DNA of 64,000 nt. It comes from CAWCPR01 sp963797475 (GTDB lineage: Bacteria > Chloroflexota > Anaerolineae > Anaerolineales > UBA4823). The stretch lies in NCBI GenBank assembly GCA_963797475.1, contig CAWCPR010000001.1, forward strand, positions 1,426,001 to 1,490,000, read 5' to 3'. Made by a program: the position numbers and the translations under genes. The notes beneath the pieces were generated by a model that saw only the letters and a list, made by a program, of their open reading frames with translations, was not told where the DNA came from and ran no database searches. Positions 16,201-24,022 of this stretch are shown in pieces; the stretch's first letter is position 1; each line of letters starts with the position of its first letter.

Positions 16201-17521
16201 GGTTAAGCTGAATTACTTCGCTCCTCTCCACAGCGTACAAGGTCAGGTCAAATTTCGCTTCCGGCTCAGCCCTTGAAATCAGCTCTGCAGTTAAACCATT
16301 AAGGTTTAGATCGCCCAGATTGAGATTGAGCATGTTAAACATCACTTGAAAAAGTGGCGTCCGGCTCATGTCTCGTTCGGGATTAAGCACCTCAACCAGT
16401 TTCTCGAACGGGATGTCTTGATTCTCGTATGCGCCTAAGGTGGTCTCTCGAACCTGAGATAACAGATCACGAAAACTGGGGTTCCCGCTCAGAATCGTGC
16501 GTAACACCAGCGAGTTGATAAAAAAACCGATTAGACCTTCCGTCTCAACCCGATTGCGCCCAGCAATGGGCGCACACACGTTGAGATCCTCCTGTCCAGC
16601 TAGTCGTCCAAGCAGAATATTAAATCCGGCCAGTAAGGTCATGAACAGAGTCGCATCCTGTTCACGCCCTAAGCCTTGTAACGATTTCCTCAGAGGCGCC
16701 GGCAATTCAAGAACAACCTGAGCGCCATGATAAGTTTGTACTGCCGGCCTGGGATGGTCGGTAGGTAATTCCAAAACCCCCGGACTGCCTCCCAGGTTCT
16801 TCCGCCAATAATCGATCTGCTTTTCCAACACCTTCCCTTGCAGCCAATCGCGCTGCCAGGCCGCAAAATCGCCATATTGGATCGGTAGAGAAGTCAGCGT
16901 AGAGGCTTGCCCGCTGGTAAATGCATTGTACAGGGCCTCCAGCTCTTTTAGCAGCACCCCAAGTGACCATCCATCCGAGATGATATGGTGCATCGTGACA
17001 AGGAGAATATGATCAGCATCGTCCAGAGCTAATAAGCTGATCCTGAAAAGAGGCCCCTTCTCTAAATCAAAGGGGGCTATCGCTTCTGCTTCTACCAATC
17101 GTCGTATTGTCTCCTCCCTCGCAGAAAATGGAACCGTCTCAAGGTCGCTGACGCGAATATCCATTGGTTGAAACTCGGAGACGATTTGGACTGGCCGGTC
17201 TTGAAACTGCCCAAACGTTGTCCGCAGCGTTTCGTGCCGCTTCACAATTTCGTTGATACTCTTTTCTAAGGCCGAAATTTCAAGCGGCCCTCTCAGCCTT
17301 ATGGCCAGAGAGATGTTGTAATTGGGATTTCCTGGCTCCATTTGATCCAGGAACCATAACCGCTGCTGGGTATAAGAAAGCTGCGTCGGTTCGCCTACCG
17401 GCCTAGGCGGGATTGTGTCTAATGAAGATTTTTCTGCTAAACCTTCTTCTTTCAGAAGAATCTCGAGTAACTTACGCCGGTCTGCCGAAAAATCAGGTTT
17501 GGGCTGTATTGAATCGGTCAT
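13289..17521 (-). CDS. Terminal NRPS module C-A-PCP-TE
   Basis: This protein of about 1410 residues is the release end of the assembly line. In order: a condensation domain (coordinates about 17400-16060) with intact HHIISDG; an adenylation domain (about 15990-14480) with FTSGSTGKPKG, YGTTETPQ, YKTGDL and GRSDSQVNIRGYRIE; a carrier domain with DLGGHSLLS; and a type I thioesterase with GYSFGG, the nucleophile Ser, and a likely catalytic His in GSHLSIF. The A4 region reads SGLSHDPLLRDIFTPL rather than the usual FDxS, an unusual pocket that I cannot match to a substrate. ATG 17521 was preferred; a TTG at 17542, directly after the upstream stop, is possible. The TE should release the finished chain by hydrolysis or cyclisation. 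Confidence 0.9.
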   Translation of the reverse strand: MTDSIQPKPDFSADRRKLLEILLKEEGLAEKSSLDTIPPRPVGEPTQLSYTQQRLWFLDQMEPGNPNYNISLAIRLRGPLEISALEKSINEIVKRHETLRTTFGQFQDRPVQIVSEFQPMDIRVSDLETVPFSAREETIRRLVEAEAIAPFDLEKGPLFRISLLALDDADHILLVTMHHIISDGWSLGVLLKELEALYNAFTSGQASTLTSLPIQYGDFAAWQRDWLQGKVLEKQIDYWRKNLGGSPGVLELPTDHPRPAVQTYHGAQVVLELPAPLRKSLQGLGREQDATLFMTLLAGFNILLGRLAGQEDLNVCAPIAGRNRVETEGLIGFFINSLVLRTILSGNPSFRDLLSQVRETTLGAYENQDIPFEKLVEVLNPERDMSRTPLFQVMFNMLNLNLGDLNLNGLTAELISRAEPEAKFDLTLYAVERSEVIQLNLVYNTDLFSEKRMKEMLSQYQNLLVQIVDQPDRQVYDYSLVTSGSKASLADPRQKLIAEWEGSVHDRFMKNANQVPTAIALNDPCGSWSYGQLNLLSNQLAYYLRRRGIQNQDVVAIYGHRSAALVWAVLGVLKAGGAFVILDPAYPSVRLIETLRQASPHGWLQIQAAGDPPDELKAFLAAQGDLAQLILPGSVQEADSLMLDIPHEDLRITVNPDDLAYLAFTSGSTGKPKGILGTHRPLAHFFEWYCQTFDLRSSDRFSMLSGLSHDPLLRDIFTPLWLGATLRIPEPDTIHSPEQLVSWIYKQEITVAHLTPSLGKLLTQADLRDPGDKKLVNLRYAFFGGDRLLRQLYLKLRQLAPEVIVVSFYGTTETPQGMAYKQITDKPVPNGERSHKSWKEVVPLGKGIDNVQLLILNSAGQQAGIGELGEICIRTPYLTQGYLDDEQLTQERYIQNPFIQDDECRIYKTGDLGRYLPNGEVEFAGRSDSQVNIRGYRIELSEVEGVLSQNSAVQSIAVKIWEDKNGDNRLVAYVVPAANVNPGIEDLRRHISKQLPDYMVPSVFVFLDNLPLTPNGKLDERALPEPSLARPELAGAYISPESPVEKLLAEIWTEVLGVERVGIQDNFFDLGGHSLLSVRLFVRIREVFDVNLPLNSLFRNPTIEYLAELINEQAGLKTWSSLVEMQPYGSHQPFYCVHGLTGDTLWFENLIPYICPDQPLWGLQSQGLDGVQEPLLTIEEMASHYVDEIRRFQPNGPYYLGGYSFGGTIAYEMARQFSLQNQEVGLIAIIDHATPKSDYYHYRLSLNFLINVLRNLPYRAADFLRLRPDQVALRLTRKVRRYGKRLKWLLLPSARRSFQVNAADLIDEAPHLPEHIQKIIEVNFRAVFAYNPQQYSGKITLIRARGGRLLCNHDPKMGWGKFAQGGVDIRIIPGSHLSIFKQPHIRYLAEKIQVCLDEAQSEIKPSNTER

Positions 17522-17542
17522 AATTGCATCGAGGGTTATCAA

Positions 17543-20500
17543 TCAAGCTGATTTTGCATGTAGAACTTTTTCTACCTGCTCGTCAGAGAGTTGATCGATC
17601 TGTAGAAGCAATTCCGCTGTCCGTTTGACCCGGGCCCTGCGCTCGGGATCTTCGAGCAGGATTTCAGCCAATCCTGCAGCAGTCGGCGCTTCAAAAACCT
17701 TTCTCAAAGCAATTGATCCCAGAGTTTTTTGTAGTCGGGACACGAGTTGTATAGCCAAGAGGGAATGTCCGCCTAGCTCGAAAAAGTTATCGAAAATGCC
17801 TACTTTTTCCAGGTTGAGCAACTCAGCCATGATATTGACCAGAACGGTTTCGACTTCACTGCGCGGCGCGACATACTCCTTTTCTAAATCTGGCCGGGAC
17901 TGGTCGGGGATTGGCAACGCTTGCCGGTTGACTTTACCATTTGGGGTTAAAGGGAATTCCTCCATAGAAACGAATGCTGAAGGCAGCATAAAATCGGGCA
18001 AGGTAGCTTGCAGATGGCGCAGCAATTCACTTACAGAGGGTGTTAGCTGAGACGCAGGGATGTAATAAGCCGTAATTCGTTTATCTCCCCGGGTATCTTC
18101 GCGTACAACGACCACACTTTGGCGGATCGCCGGGTGCCGGTTCAGGTTGCTCTCGATTTCACCCAATTCAATCCGGTGGCCGCGCACTTTGACCTGGTAA
18201 TCAACACGCCCAATATACTCGATCTGGCCATCCGATCGATATCTCACCAGGTCACCGGTGCGATAAAGGCGAGCGCCGTAGGTTTTAGTCAACGGATTGG
18301 TTACAAACCTTTCAGCAGTCAGTTCTGGCTTGTTCAAATACCCTTTCGCAAGCCCATCTCCACCAATATACAGCTCACCAACCACCCCGATCGGCACCAG
18401 TTGGAGCTGCGCATCGAGGATATAGCATTGCGTGTTGGCAATCGGCTGGCCAATCGGCACCTGACGGCTATCCGCTTCCACTTGATAAATCGTTGACCAG
18501 ATGGTTGTTTCAGTTGGCCCGTACATATTCCACAGCGAGGCGCAGCGGCTGAGTAATTCGTCGGCCAAGGCTCGAGGCAATGCTTCCCCTCCACACAAGA
18601 TTTTCAACCTTGGATCACCCTGCCAACCGGCATTCAAGAGCATTTGCCAGGTTGTCGGGGTCGCCTGCATGACAGTCGCCCCACTCCTTTCCAATTCCTG
18701 GCTCAACAACATCCCATCGCTGGCTACCTCCCGGCTGGCAATCACAACTTGAGCCCCAACTACCAGTGGCAAGTACAACTCCAACCCGGCAATATCGAAA
18801 GATAGCGTGGTAACCGCCAGTAAAACATCGTCTTCGCTCAGACCAGGCTCCCGCTGCATAGATCCTAAAAAATTGACCAATGCCCGATGGGGGATCTGAA
18901 CCCCTTTGGGTTTTCCGGTTGATCCAGAAGTATGGATCACATAAGCCAGATCATCGCTGCTAGGATTGACTTCAGCTTGACCTGGATCCTCTAAACTGAT
19001 CCGGGACCAATCCCTATCCAAACAAACAAGCTGAGCCGGAACCCCATTGAATGATTCCGCCAGGATTTCTTGAGTAAGCAGGATTTTAGCCTGGGTGTCA
19101 GCAAGGATATAACTCAGGCGTTCCATCGGATACGCAGGATCTAAAGGCACATACGCTCCCCCTGCTTTCAGTATTCCTAGCAGCCCAACCACCATTTCTA
19201 TGGAGCGCTCAACCGAAATGCCAACGAGTGAACCTGGCTTTAAACCCAGTTTTTGCAGATAGCGAGCCAATTGGTTGGCCCGCTGATTGAGCTGCTGGTA
19301 TGTCAGGCTTTCAGCTCCAAAACGGATCGCAGTTGCATCCGGAGATCGTTCCGCCTGCTCTTCAAATAACTGGTGCACGCAAAGCTCCCGAGTATAATCC
19401 TTGTCTGTGGCATTCCATTCATATAGAATTTTGTTCTTTTGATTATTATCTTGGCAATTCAATTCCTTCACTGGTGTCTCGGGAGCGTTAATAATACTTT
19501 TCAGCAGGGTATTGTAGTTGCTCAACATCCGTTCAATCGTCTCGGTCTCAAAAAGATCAGAATTGTACTCCATAAACCCATTTAGCCCATTTGATAGTTC
19601 AATCAAGGAAAGAAAAAGGTCAAATTTGGCCGTCTGAGTGTGGATATTATCTAAAGGAGTTAATGTTAGCCCGGGCAGATTCAGATTTGGCATGGGAGAA
19701 TTCTGAAAGGCAAACATCGTCTGGAATAGTGGTGAATGGCTAAGGCTCCGGTCTGGATTGAGCTCTACAACCAGACGCTCAAATGGGACTTCTTGGTGTT
19801 CAAATGCCTCTAGAACAGTTTGTTTCAGCTTGGCCAGGAATTGTCGAAAGGTTGGATTATCTGAAAAGTCTCCTCGAAATACCAAATTATTCACAAAGAA
19901 GCCAATGTTCTGCGTAATCTCCGGACGGATACGTCCGGAAACAGGCACACCTACCGTCAAATCAGTTTGACCGGAATATCGTTGTAACAGTACGAAGAAA
20001 GCAGCCAGGGTAGCCATAAACAGGGTTGTATTTTCCTGCTTACACAAATTCTTGAGGGCGTTGGTTATTTCTGGAAGAAGTGCGAAGGTAAACCTATCTC
20101 CGGCGTGGGTTTGGACTGACGGGCGTGGGAAGTCGGTGGGTATCTCCAAGATCGAGGGTTCCGGCTCGCTTAATTGCATTATCCAAAATTCCAACTCTTT
20201 AGTCAAAAAGTCTCCTGTCAACCGCTGGCGTTGCCAATAGGCATAGTCGCTATATTGAACTGTCAAAGGAGGCAAAGGTGACTTTTTTCCATCTAAATAG
20301 GCAGGATATAGAACTGCCAACTCATTGAGAAAAACCCCAATTGACCATCCGTCTGCAGCAATATGATGAAACGTCAGTCCCAGAAGGTATTCATCGCCGT
20401 CCACTTGGAATAGGGTGGCCCTAAACATCAGGTCCGAACTCAAATCGAAAGGCCGCCTGACTTCTTCCATAACCTCCGCACTGGCTTCCGCTTCTCGAGT

Positions 20501-21013
20501 TGCTCTATCGTGAATCCCCTGCAAATCGACTCTTCGTATCGAAAAAGTTGGATTCAGTTGGATCTCCGGCTGCCACCCTCCCTCTACAAGCCGAAAACAA
20601 GTTCGCAAGTTTTCATGCCGCTGGACGATTTCTTTTAGACTTCTTTCAAGCGCCAGAAAGTTCAGATTTCCTCGCAAGCGAATACCAATCGGAATATTGT
20701 AAGTAGACGCCCCTGGATCGAATTGTTCGACGAAGAGCAGGCGCTCCTGTGAATAAGATAAGATGGATTTCCCCTGATGAGTCATGATTTGGTTCGGGGG
20801 TGCTTCGATGCGGTCATGACCCGTTTGGGTTTGAGCCAGGAGAATGGGCCAGGGGGTTTCATATTCTAAATCCTCTGCCAATCGCCTGGCAACCCCTCCT
20901 AAACGGCGCGGCAGAACAGCTCGCTTCCATGCATCGGCGAGGTCAGCGCGAAATCGTATTTCGCTTAAGAAAGTTGGGATCACCGATCGATTGGGATTCG
21001 GCTTGGACTCCAT
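17543..21013 (-). CDS. NRPS module C-A-PCP, probably the C-terminal part of the module G protein
   Basis: Domains: condensation (about 20790-19500) with HHIAADG; adenylation (about 19400-18050) with HTSGSTGKPKG, YGPTETT, YRTGDL and GRVDYQVKVRGHRIE; carrier domain with ELGGHSLLA. Reading the pocket by hand from FDIAGLE, VMQATP, LCGGE and NMYGPTETTIW gives D-I-L-Q-L-G-M-I-W, a glycine-type code. The first 50 or so residues after the frameshift (ADLADAWKRAVLPRRLGG) are the normal C-terminal tail of a sulfotransferase, not an NRPS start. This ORF is therefore most likely the continuation of 23990-20943. The ATG at 21013 lies out of frame inside that sulfotransferase. With two one-base corrections, 27319-17543 is a single chain of about 3258 residues. 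Confidence 0.88.
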   Translation of the reverse strand: MESKPNPNRSVIPTFLSEIRFRADLADAWKRAVLPRRLGGVARRLAEDLEYETPWPILLAQTQTGHDRIEAPPNQIMTHQGKSILSYSQERLLFVEQFDPGASTYNIPIGIRLRGNLNFLALERSLKEIVQRHENLRTCFRLVEGGWQPEIQLNPTFSIRRVDLQGIHDRATREAEASAEVMEEVRRPFDLSSDLMFRATLFQVDGDEYLLGLTFHHIAADGWSIGVFLNELAVLYPAYLDGKKSPLPPLTVQYSDYAYWQRQRLTGDFLTKELEFWIMQLSEPEPSILEIPTDFPRPSVQTHAGDRFTFALLPEITNALKNLCKQENTTLFMATLAAFFVLLQRYSGQTDLTVGVPVSGRIRPEITQNIGFFVNNLVFRGDFSDNPTFRQFLAKLKQTVLEAFEHQEVPFERLVVELNPDRSLSHSPLFQTMFAFQNSPMPNLNLPGLTLTPLDNIHTQTAKFDLFLSLIELSNGLNGFMEYNSDLFETETIERMLSNYNTLLKSIINAPETPVKELNCQDNNQKNKILYEWNATDKDYTRELCVHQLFEEQAERSPDATAIRFGAESLTYQQLNQRANQLARYLQKLGLKPGSLVGISVERSIEMVVGLLGILKAGGAYVPLDPAYPMERLSYILADTQAKILLTQEILAESFNGVPAQLVCLDRDWSRISLEDPGQAEVNPSSDDLAYVIHTSGSTGKPKGVQIPHRALVNFLGSMQREPGLSEDDVLLAVTTLSFDIAGLELYLPLVVGAQVVIASREVASDGMLLSQELERSGATVMQATPTTWQMLLNAGWQGDPRLKILCGGEALPRALADELLSRCASLWNMYGPTETTIWSTIYQVEADSRQVPIGQPIANTQCYILDAQLQLVPIGVVGELYIGGDGLAKGYLNKPELTAERFVTNPLTKTYGARLYRTGDLVRYRSDGQIEYIGRVDYQVKVRGHRIELGEIESNLNRHPAIRQSVVVVREDTRGDKRITAYYIPASQLTPSVSELLRHLQATLPDFMLPSAFVSMEEFPLTPNGKVNRQALPIPDQSRPDLEKEYVAPRSEVETVLVNIMAELLNLEKVGIFDNFFELGGHSLLAIQLVSRLQKTLGSIALRKVFEAPTAAGLAEILLEDPERRARVKRTAELLLQIDQLSDEQVEKVLHAKSA

Positions 21014-21695
21014 CTGTCATCCGTTGCCCTTCGTAAGGTTGTAATACAGCTGGGTCAAAGTCAATTCCCAGGAAAGTACAGAGCAAGCCAGTAATTGTTT
21101 CGGGATCACGAACTAGATCTTCATAACGTATCAGCAATTGCCGCCCGGTTTCTAACGTGTCTAGAAAATCAATCGTGTTGCTCACACTGGTTGCCCAAAT
21201 CTTTTCGGCCAACTGGAAGGGATCCGTTCCTCCACCATCAAATAGTTTTTCTATCCGATTGTGAACAAAGGAGTCAATCACGGCGTAGGGATGGCGCACC
21301 AGATGAATATACTTCACATTTTCGAAAATCGCTTCAGCCCGCTCCAGTACTTGGATCTCCATTCCGTAAGATGGCGATTTGTCCACAAGGATTCGAGGCC
21401 AGGCAAGCTCCTGAAGGTGCGAGTACACCTGTTGGATAGGCAAATCGGCCTCGATCCATTCGTCAATCAGAGCCTTCGATTGCTCGAAGTCCAGGCTTTT
21501 CAATTCCATAACTGCCCGTTGAAGCCCCTCATCCAAATAGCTCCCCTGAAGACGTTCCTGTCGCTCTTTCATCGTTTTAAATGGTAACAAATGAAGCTCA
21601 GGCGGGCTGAAGAGGCCAGGGTGTCCTGCTAACATCACTCTTAGAAGGGTGGAACCAGCTCGAGGACTAGACAAAAGGAAAATAATTCCAGGGTT
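20860..21695 (-). other. Sulfotransferase domain embedded between ACP and C domain
   Basis: A PAPS-dependent sulfotransferase fold follows the module G carrier domain. The 5'-phosphosulfate loop is FLLSSPRAGSTLL, the substrate segment PPELHLLPF, and the 3'-phosphate site HLVRHPYAVIDSF; YEDLVRDPE is the usual late motif. The tail crosses the frameshift at 20951-20953. In curacin biosynthesis the ST of CurM sulfates a beta-hydroxyl and the next TE decarboxylates to a terminal alkene. Here the ST is followed by C-A-PCP instead. Confidence 0.85.
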
Positions 21696-23990
21696 GCGCC
21701 GAGTTGGGTTTTCGAAGTCGAAATGGACTTCCGGAAAAGCGGGAGGCGCCACACCACTTCGCTCCTTCTCTTCAGCCATCGCTTTGATGCTAGTCAGATG
21801 TATGCGTTCCATCTCTTCGCTCAAGTACATGATCATTGCGCTGATTGAGGGCAGGTCAAATATCTCTCTTGGATATAAAGTTAATCCAAAATCCTGGTCT
21901 AAACCACGGATTAATTCCATAATCATAATTGAATCAAAGCCCAATTCTATCAGGCTGTGATCCTCTGGTATGGGAGCTGAATTCATTTGTAAGATCTTGC
22001 CAATGCGCGCCTTTAACTGAAAACGGACGAGCATTGGGCGGTCGGCCGGAGGCGCTTGAAGAATCTGTTCAGTGATGGATATGCCACTTTGTTGGGATTG
22101 TTCCGATTTAGACTCCGTTGGTCTCAGTAATTCCAAGAATTTGTTGTTCGTAGAAGACATACTCCACAACCGCTCAGGCTTAACTGGGATCACCCCAATT
22201 TGTGGAAGCTTCTGAAAGATTAATTGGCCCAAGATGCGAAGACCCTGGCGTGTTGAAATACTGTTCATTCCCAATCGAGTACGGCGTTCCTCTAAATCGG
22301 ATCGGGCAGACATCCCCACTTCAGCCCATGGCCCCCAATTAATACTAAGACCGTGCAGACCACAGCTCATACGATAATAAGCCAGGCCATCCAGAAAGGC
22401 ATTTGCAGCAGTGTAATTTGCCTGTCCTGGCGAACCAGTTAGCGCCGAGCTGGAAGAAAACAAAACAAAAAAATCTAATGGCTGGGAGGACAATTTCTCA
22501 TGCAAAAGCCAGCCACCCAATATCTTTGGGCGCAGGACCGCTTTCATCTTTTCGAAGACCATTTGTTCAATGGACTGATCTTGAATCACTCCTGCGGCAT
22601 GAATGACGCCACGGATAGGAACGCCCACCTGTTCTGTATACGTCTGTAAAAAATCCTTCAACTGTCCTTCATCGCTGACATCTACTGAAAAGAGATAAAC
22701 GCTGGTTCCCAGCGCTTCTATCTTGCGGATGAGGGTTACCTGTTGAGCGGCGCGGCTGTTTGCGGAGATACTTTCCCATTGGCTGCGCGGCGGAAGGCAG
22801 GAGCGGCTGAGCAAAATAATTCTCCGGGCACCTTCTTCAGCCATCCACCGTGCAATTTCTAAACCCAATCCACCAAGCCCGCCGCTGATCAGGTAGGCGC
22901 CGTCTGGAGAGAAGGGGGTAAGATTATCTTGAATGGTCTTTCCTTCCCAAGGCGAGAGACGGGCTGCAAAACGTATTCCATTGCGATAAGCAACTTGTTC
23001 TTCGCCATCCAGGTGATCGATTTCTGCTAACAGGAGTTTGGCCTCCCCTTCTGGCTGGTTCGGATCCAGATCGATCAAGGCTCCGAATAGCATCGGGTGC
23101 TCGAGGGCAAGGGTCCTTCCAAAACCCCATATTATCGATTGAATAAACCCTGATCCCTGGTTCTCGTGAACTGGTTGAGCACCCCGGGTAATCAACCACA
23201 GTAAGGGGGGCTTACCAATTCGATTCCTTTTTTGTGCAGATACAATTGAGGCAAGGGCCTGGGTCAGAAAAAGACAGCTCGAGGCGAGCAAATGCTGGCT
23301 CTGTTCGAGTGATTGAATTGTAAGTGTGGTCTCTTGCGGTGCATCGAGACCCCAAAAATGAAGAATGCCTCGCAAGCCTCCAGGTTGAGATTCGGAATTG
23401 GCTAATAATCTTACATAAGCCGTTGAGTTGAGAGCGTTTAAAATCACCTTATTCTGGGGTTCTATTGGAGAGGCATGAGGGGCGGCATAGACCAGCTTAC
23501 ACTTTCCTCCTAAAGCCTCAATCTTCTCGGCTACATCCCTACCGAATCCTCCGGTATCAGAGAAAATGACCCAGTTCCCGGGGTTCTCAGACATCGGAGA
23601 AGGCGTATTGTCTGTTAATGGTTGGGGCTGCCAGATAATTTGATAAAACCAGTCCGCTATACTTTCTTCTCTTTGCAGGTTTTCAGGGAGAACTGCTACT
23701 AACTCTAGATTTTCTATTTCAATTAATGGTTGTCCCTTTTCTCCATAAAATAATAGATTTCCTGATATCGAATCTCTGTCAACAGAAATGATCTCAGCCT
23801 CACACCAGAATAGTTTTGAACGGCCATATACTTTCAAGCGTTCGAGATTTTTTGGCAGATAAACGAATTCGTCTTTTTGGGTATTCAGGAGCTGCGCCGC
23901 TGTATCGAGCAAGACTGGATGGATCAGGTAATCTTCAGAGCCTTCAATAATTTTGATTTTGGCCAGGGTCTTCCCATTTCGCCGCCACAA
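20943..23990 (-). CDS. PKS module G, middle fragment: end of DH, KR, ACP, sulfotransferase
   Basis: The true reading frame continues upstream of the nominal TTG start to about 24062, where it joins the fragment ending at 24023. Contents: the second half of a DH (DWDLVKDLLASGLDYQ, WRRNGKTLAK); a structural KR half; a catalytic KR with AYLISGGLGGLGLEIA, Ser in LFSSSSALTG and Tyr in GQANYTAANAFLDG; an ACP with LGFDSIMIMEL; and the sulfotransferase domain. The KR Asp-region reads GVIQDQ rather than LDD, leaning to B-type. The active KR together with the damaged DH predicts a beta-hydroxy thioester on this ACP. The ORF ends only because of a one-base insertion near 20951 inside the sulfotransferase tail. 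Confidence 0.85.
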   Translation of the reverse strand: MWRRNGKTLAKIKIIEGSEDYLIHPVLLDTAAQLLNTQKDEFVYLPKNLERLKVYGRSKLFWCEAEIISVDRDSISGNLLFYGEKGQPLIEIENLELVAVLPENLQREESIADWFYQIIWQPQPLTDNTPSPMSENPGNWVIFSDTGGFGRDVAEKIEALGGKCKLVYAAPHASPIEPQNKVILNALNSTAYVRLLANSESQPGGLRGILHFWGLDAPQETTLTIQSLEQSQHLLASSCLFLTQALASIVSAQKRNRIGKPPLLWLITRGAQPVHENQGSGFIQSIIWGFGRTLALEHPMLFGALIDLDPNQPEGEAKLLLAEIDHLDGEEQVAYRNGIRFAARLSPWEGKTIQDNLTPFSPDGAYLISGGLGGLGLEIARWMAEEGARRIILLSRSCLPPRSQWESISANSRAAQQVTLIRKIEALGTSVYLFSVDVSDEGQLKDFLQTYTEQVGVPIRGVIHAAGVIQDQSIEQMVFEKMKAVLRPKILGGWLLHEKLSSQPLDFFVLFSSSSALTGSPGQANYTAANAFLDGLAYYRMSCGLHGLSINWGPWAEVGMSARSDLEERRTRLGMNSISTRQGLRILGQLIFQKLPQIGVIPVKPERLWSMSSTNNKFLELLRPTESKSEQSQQSGISITEQILQAPPADRPMLVRFQLKARIGKILQMNSAPIPEDHSLIELGFDSIMIMELIRGLDQDFGLTLYPREIFDLPSISAMIMYLSEEMERIHLTSIKAMAEEKERSGVAPPAFPEVHFDFENPTRRNPGIIFLLSSPRAGSTLLRVMLAGHPGLFSPPELHLLPFKTMKERQERLQGSYLDEGLQRAVMELKSLDFEQSKALIDEWIEADLPIQQVYSHLQELAWPRILVDKSPSYGMEIQVLERAEAIFENVKYIHLVRHPYAVIDSFVHNRIEKLFDGGGTDPFQLAEKIWATSVSNTIDFLDTLETGRQLLIRYEDLVRDPETITGLLCTFLGIDFDPAVLQPYEGQRMTDGVQAESQSIGDPNFLKRNTISR
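20951..20953 (-). other. Probable frameshift: extra base in a T-run inside the sulfotransferase tail
   Basis: The minus strand reads ACGATTTCGCGCTGACC. Removing one T gives TIRADLADAWKRAVLPRRLG, the continuous C-terminal sequence expected of this sulfotransferase family. It fuses the PKS fragment to the C-A-PCP fragment in one frame. Confidence 0.8.
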
Positions 23991-24022
23991 TTTTTCAAAA
24001 CATTGGAACCGAGACTGATAAT

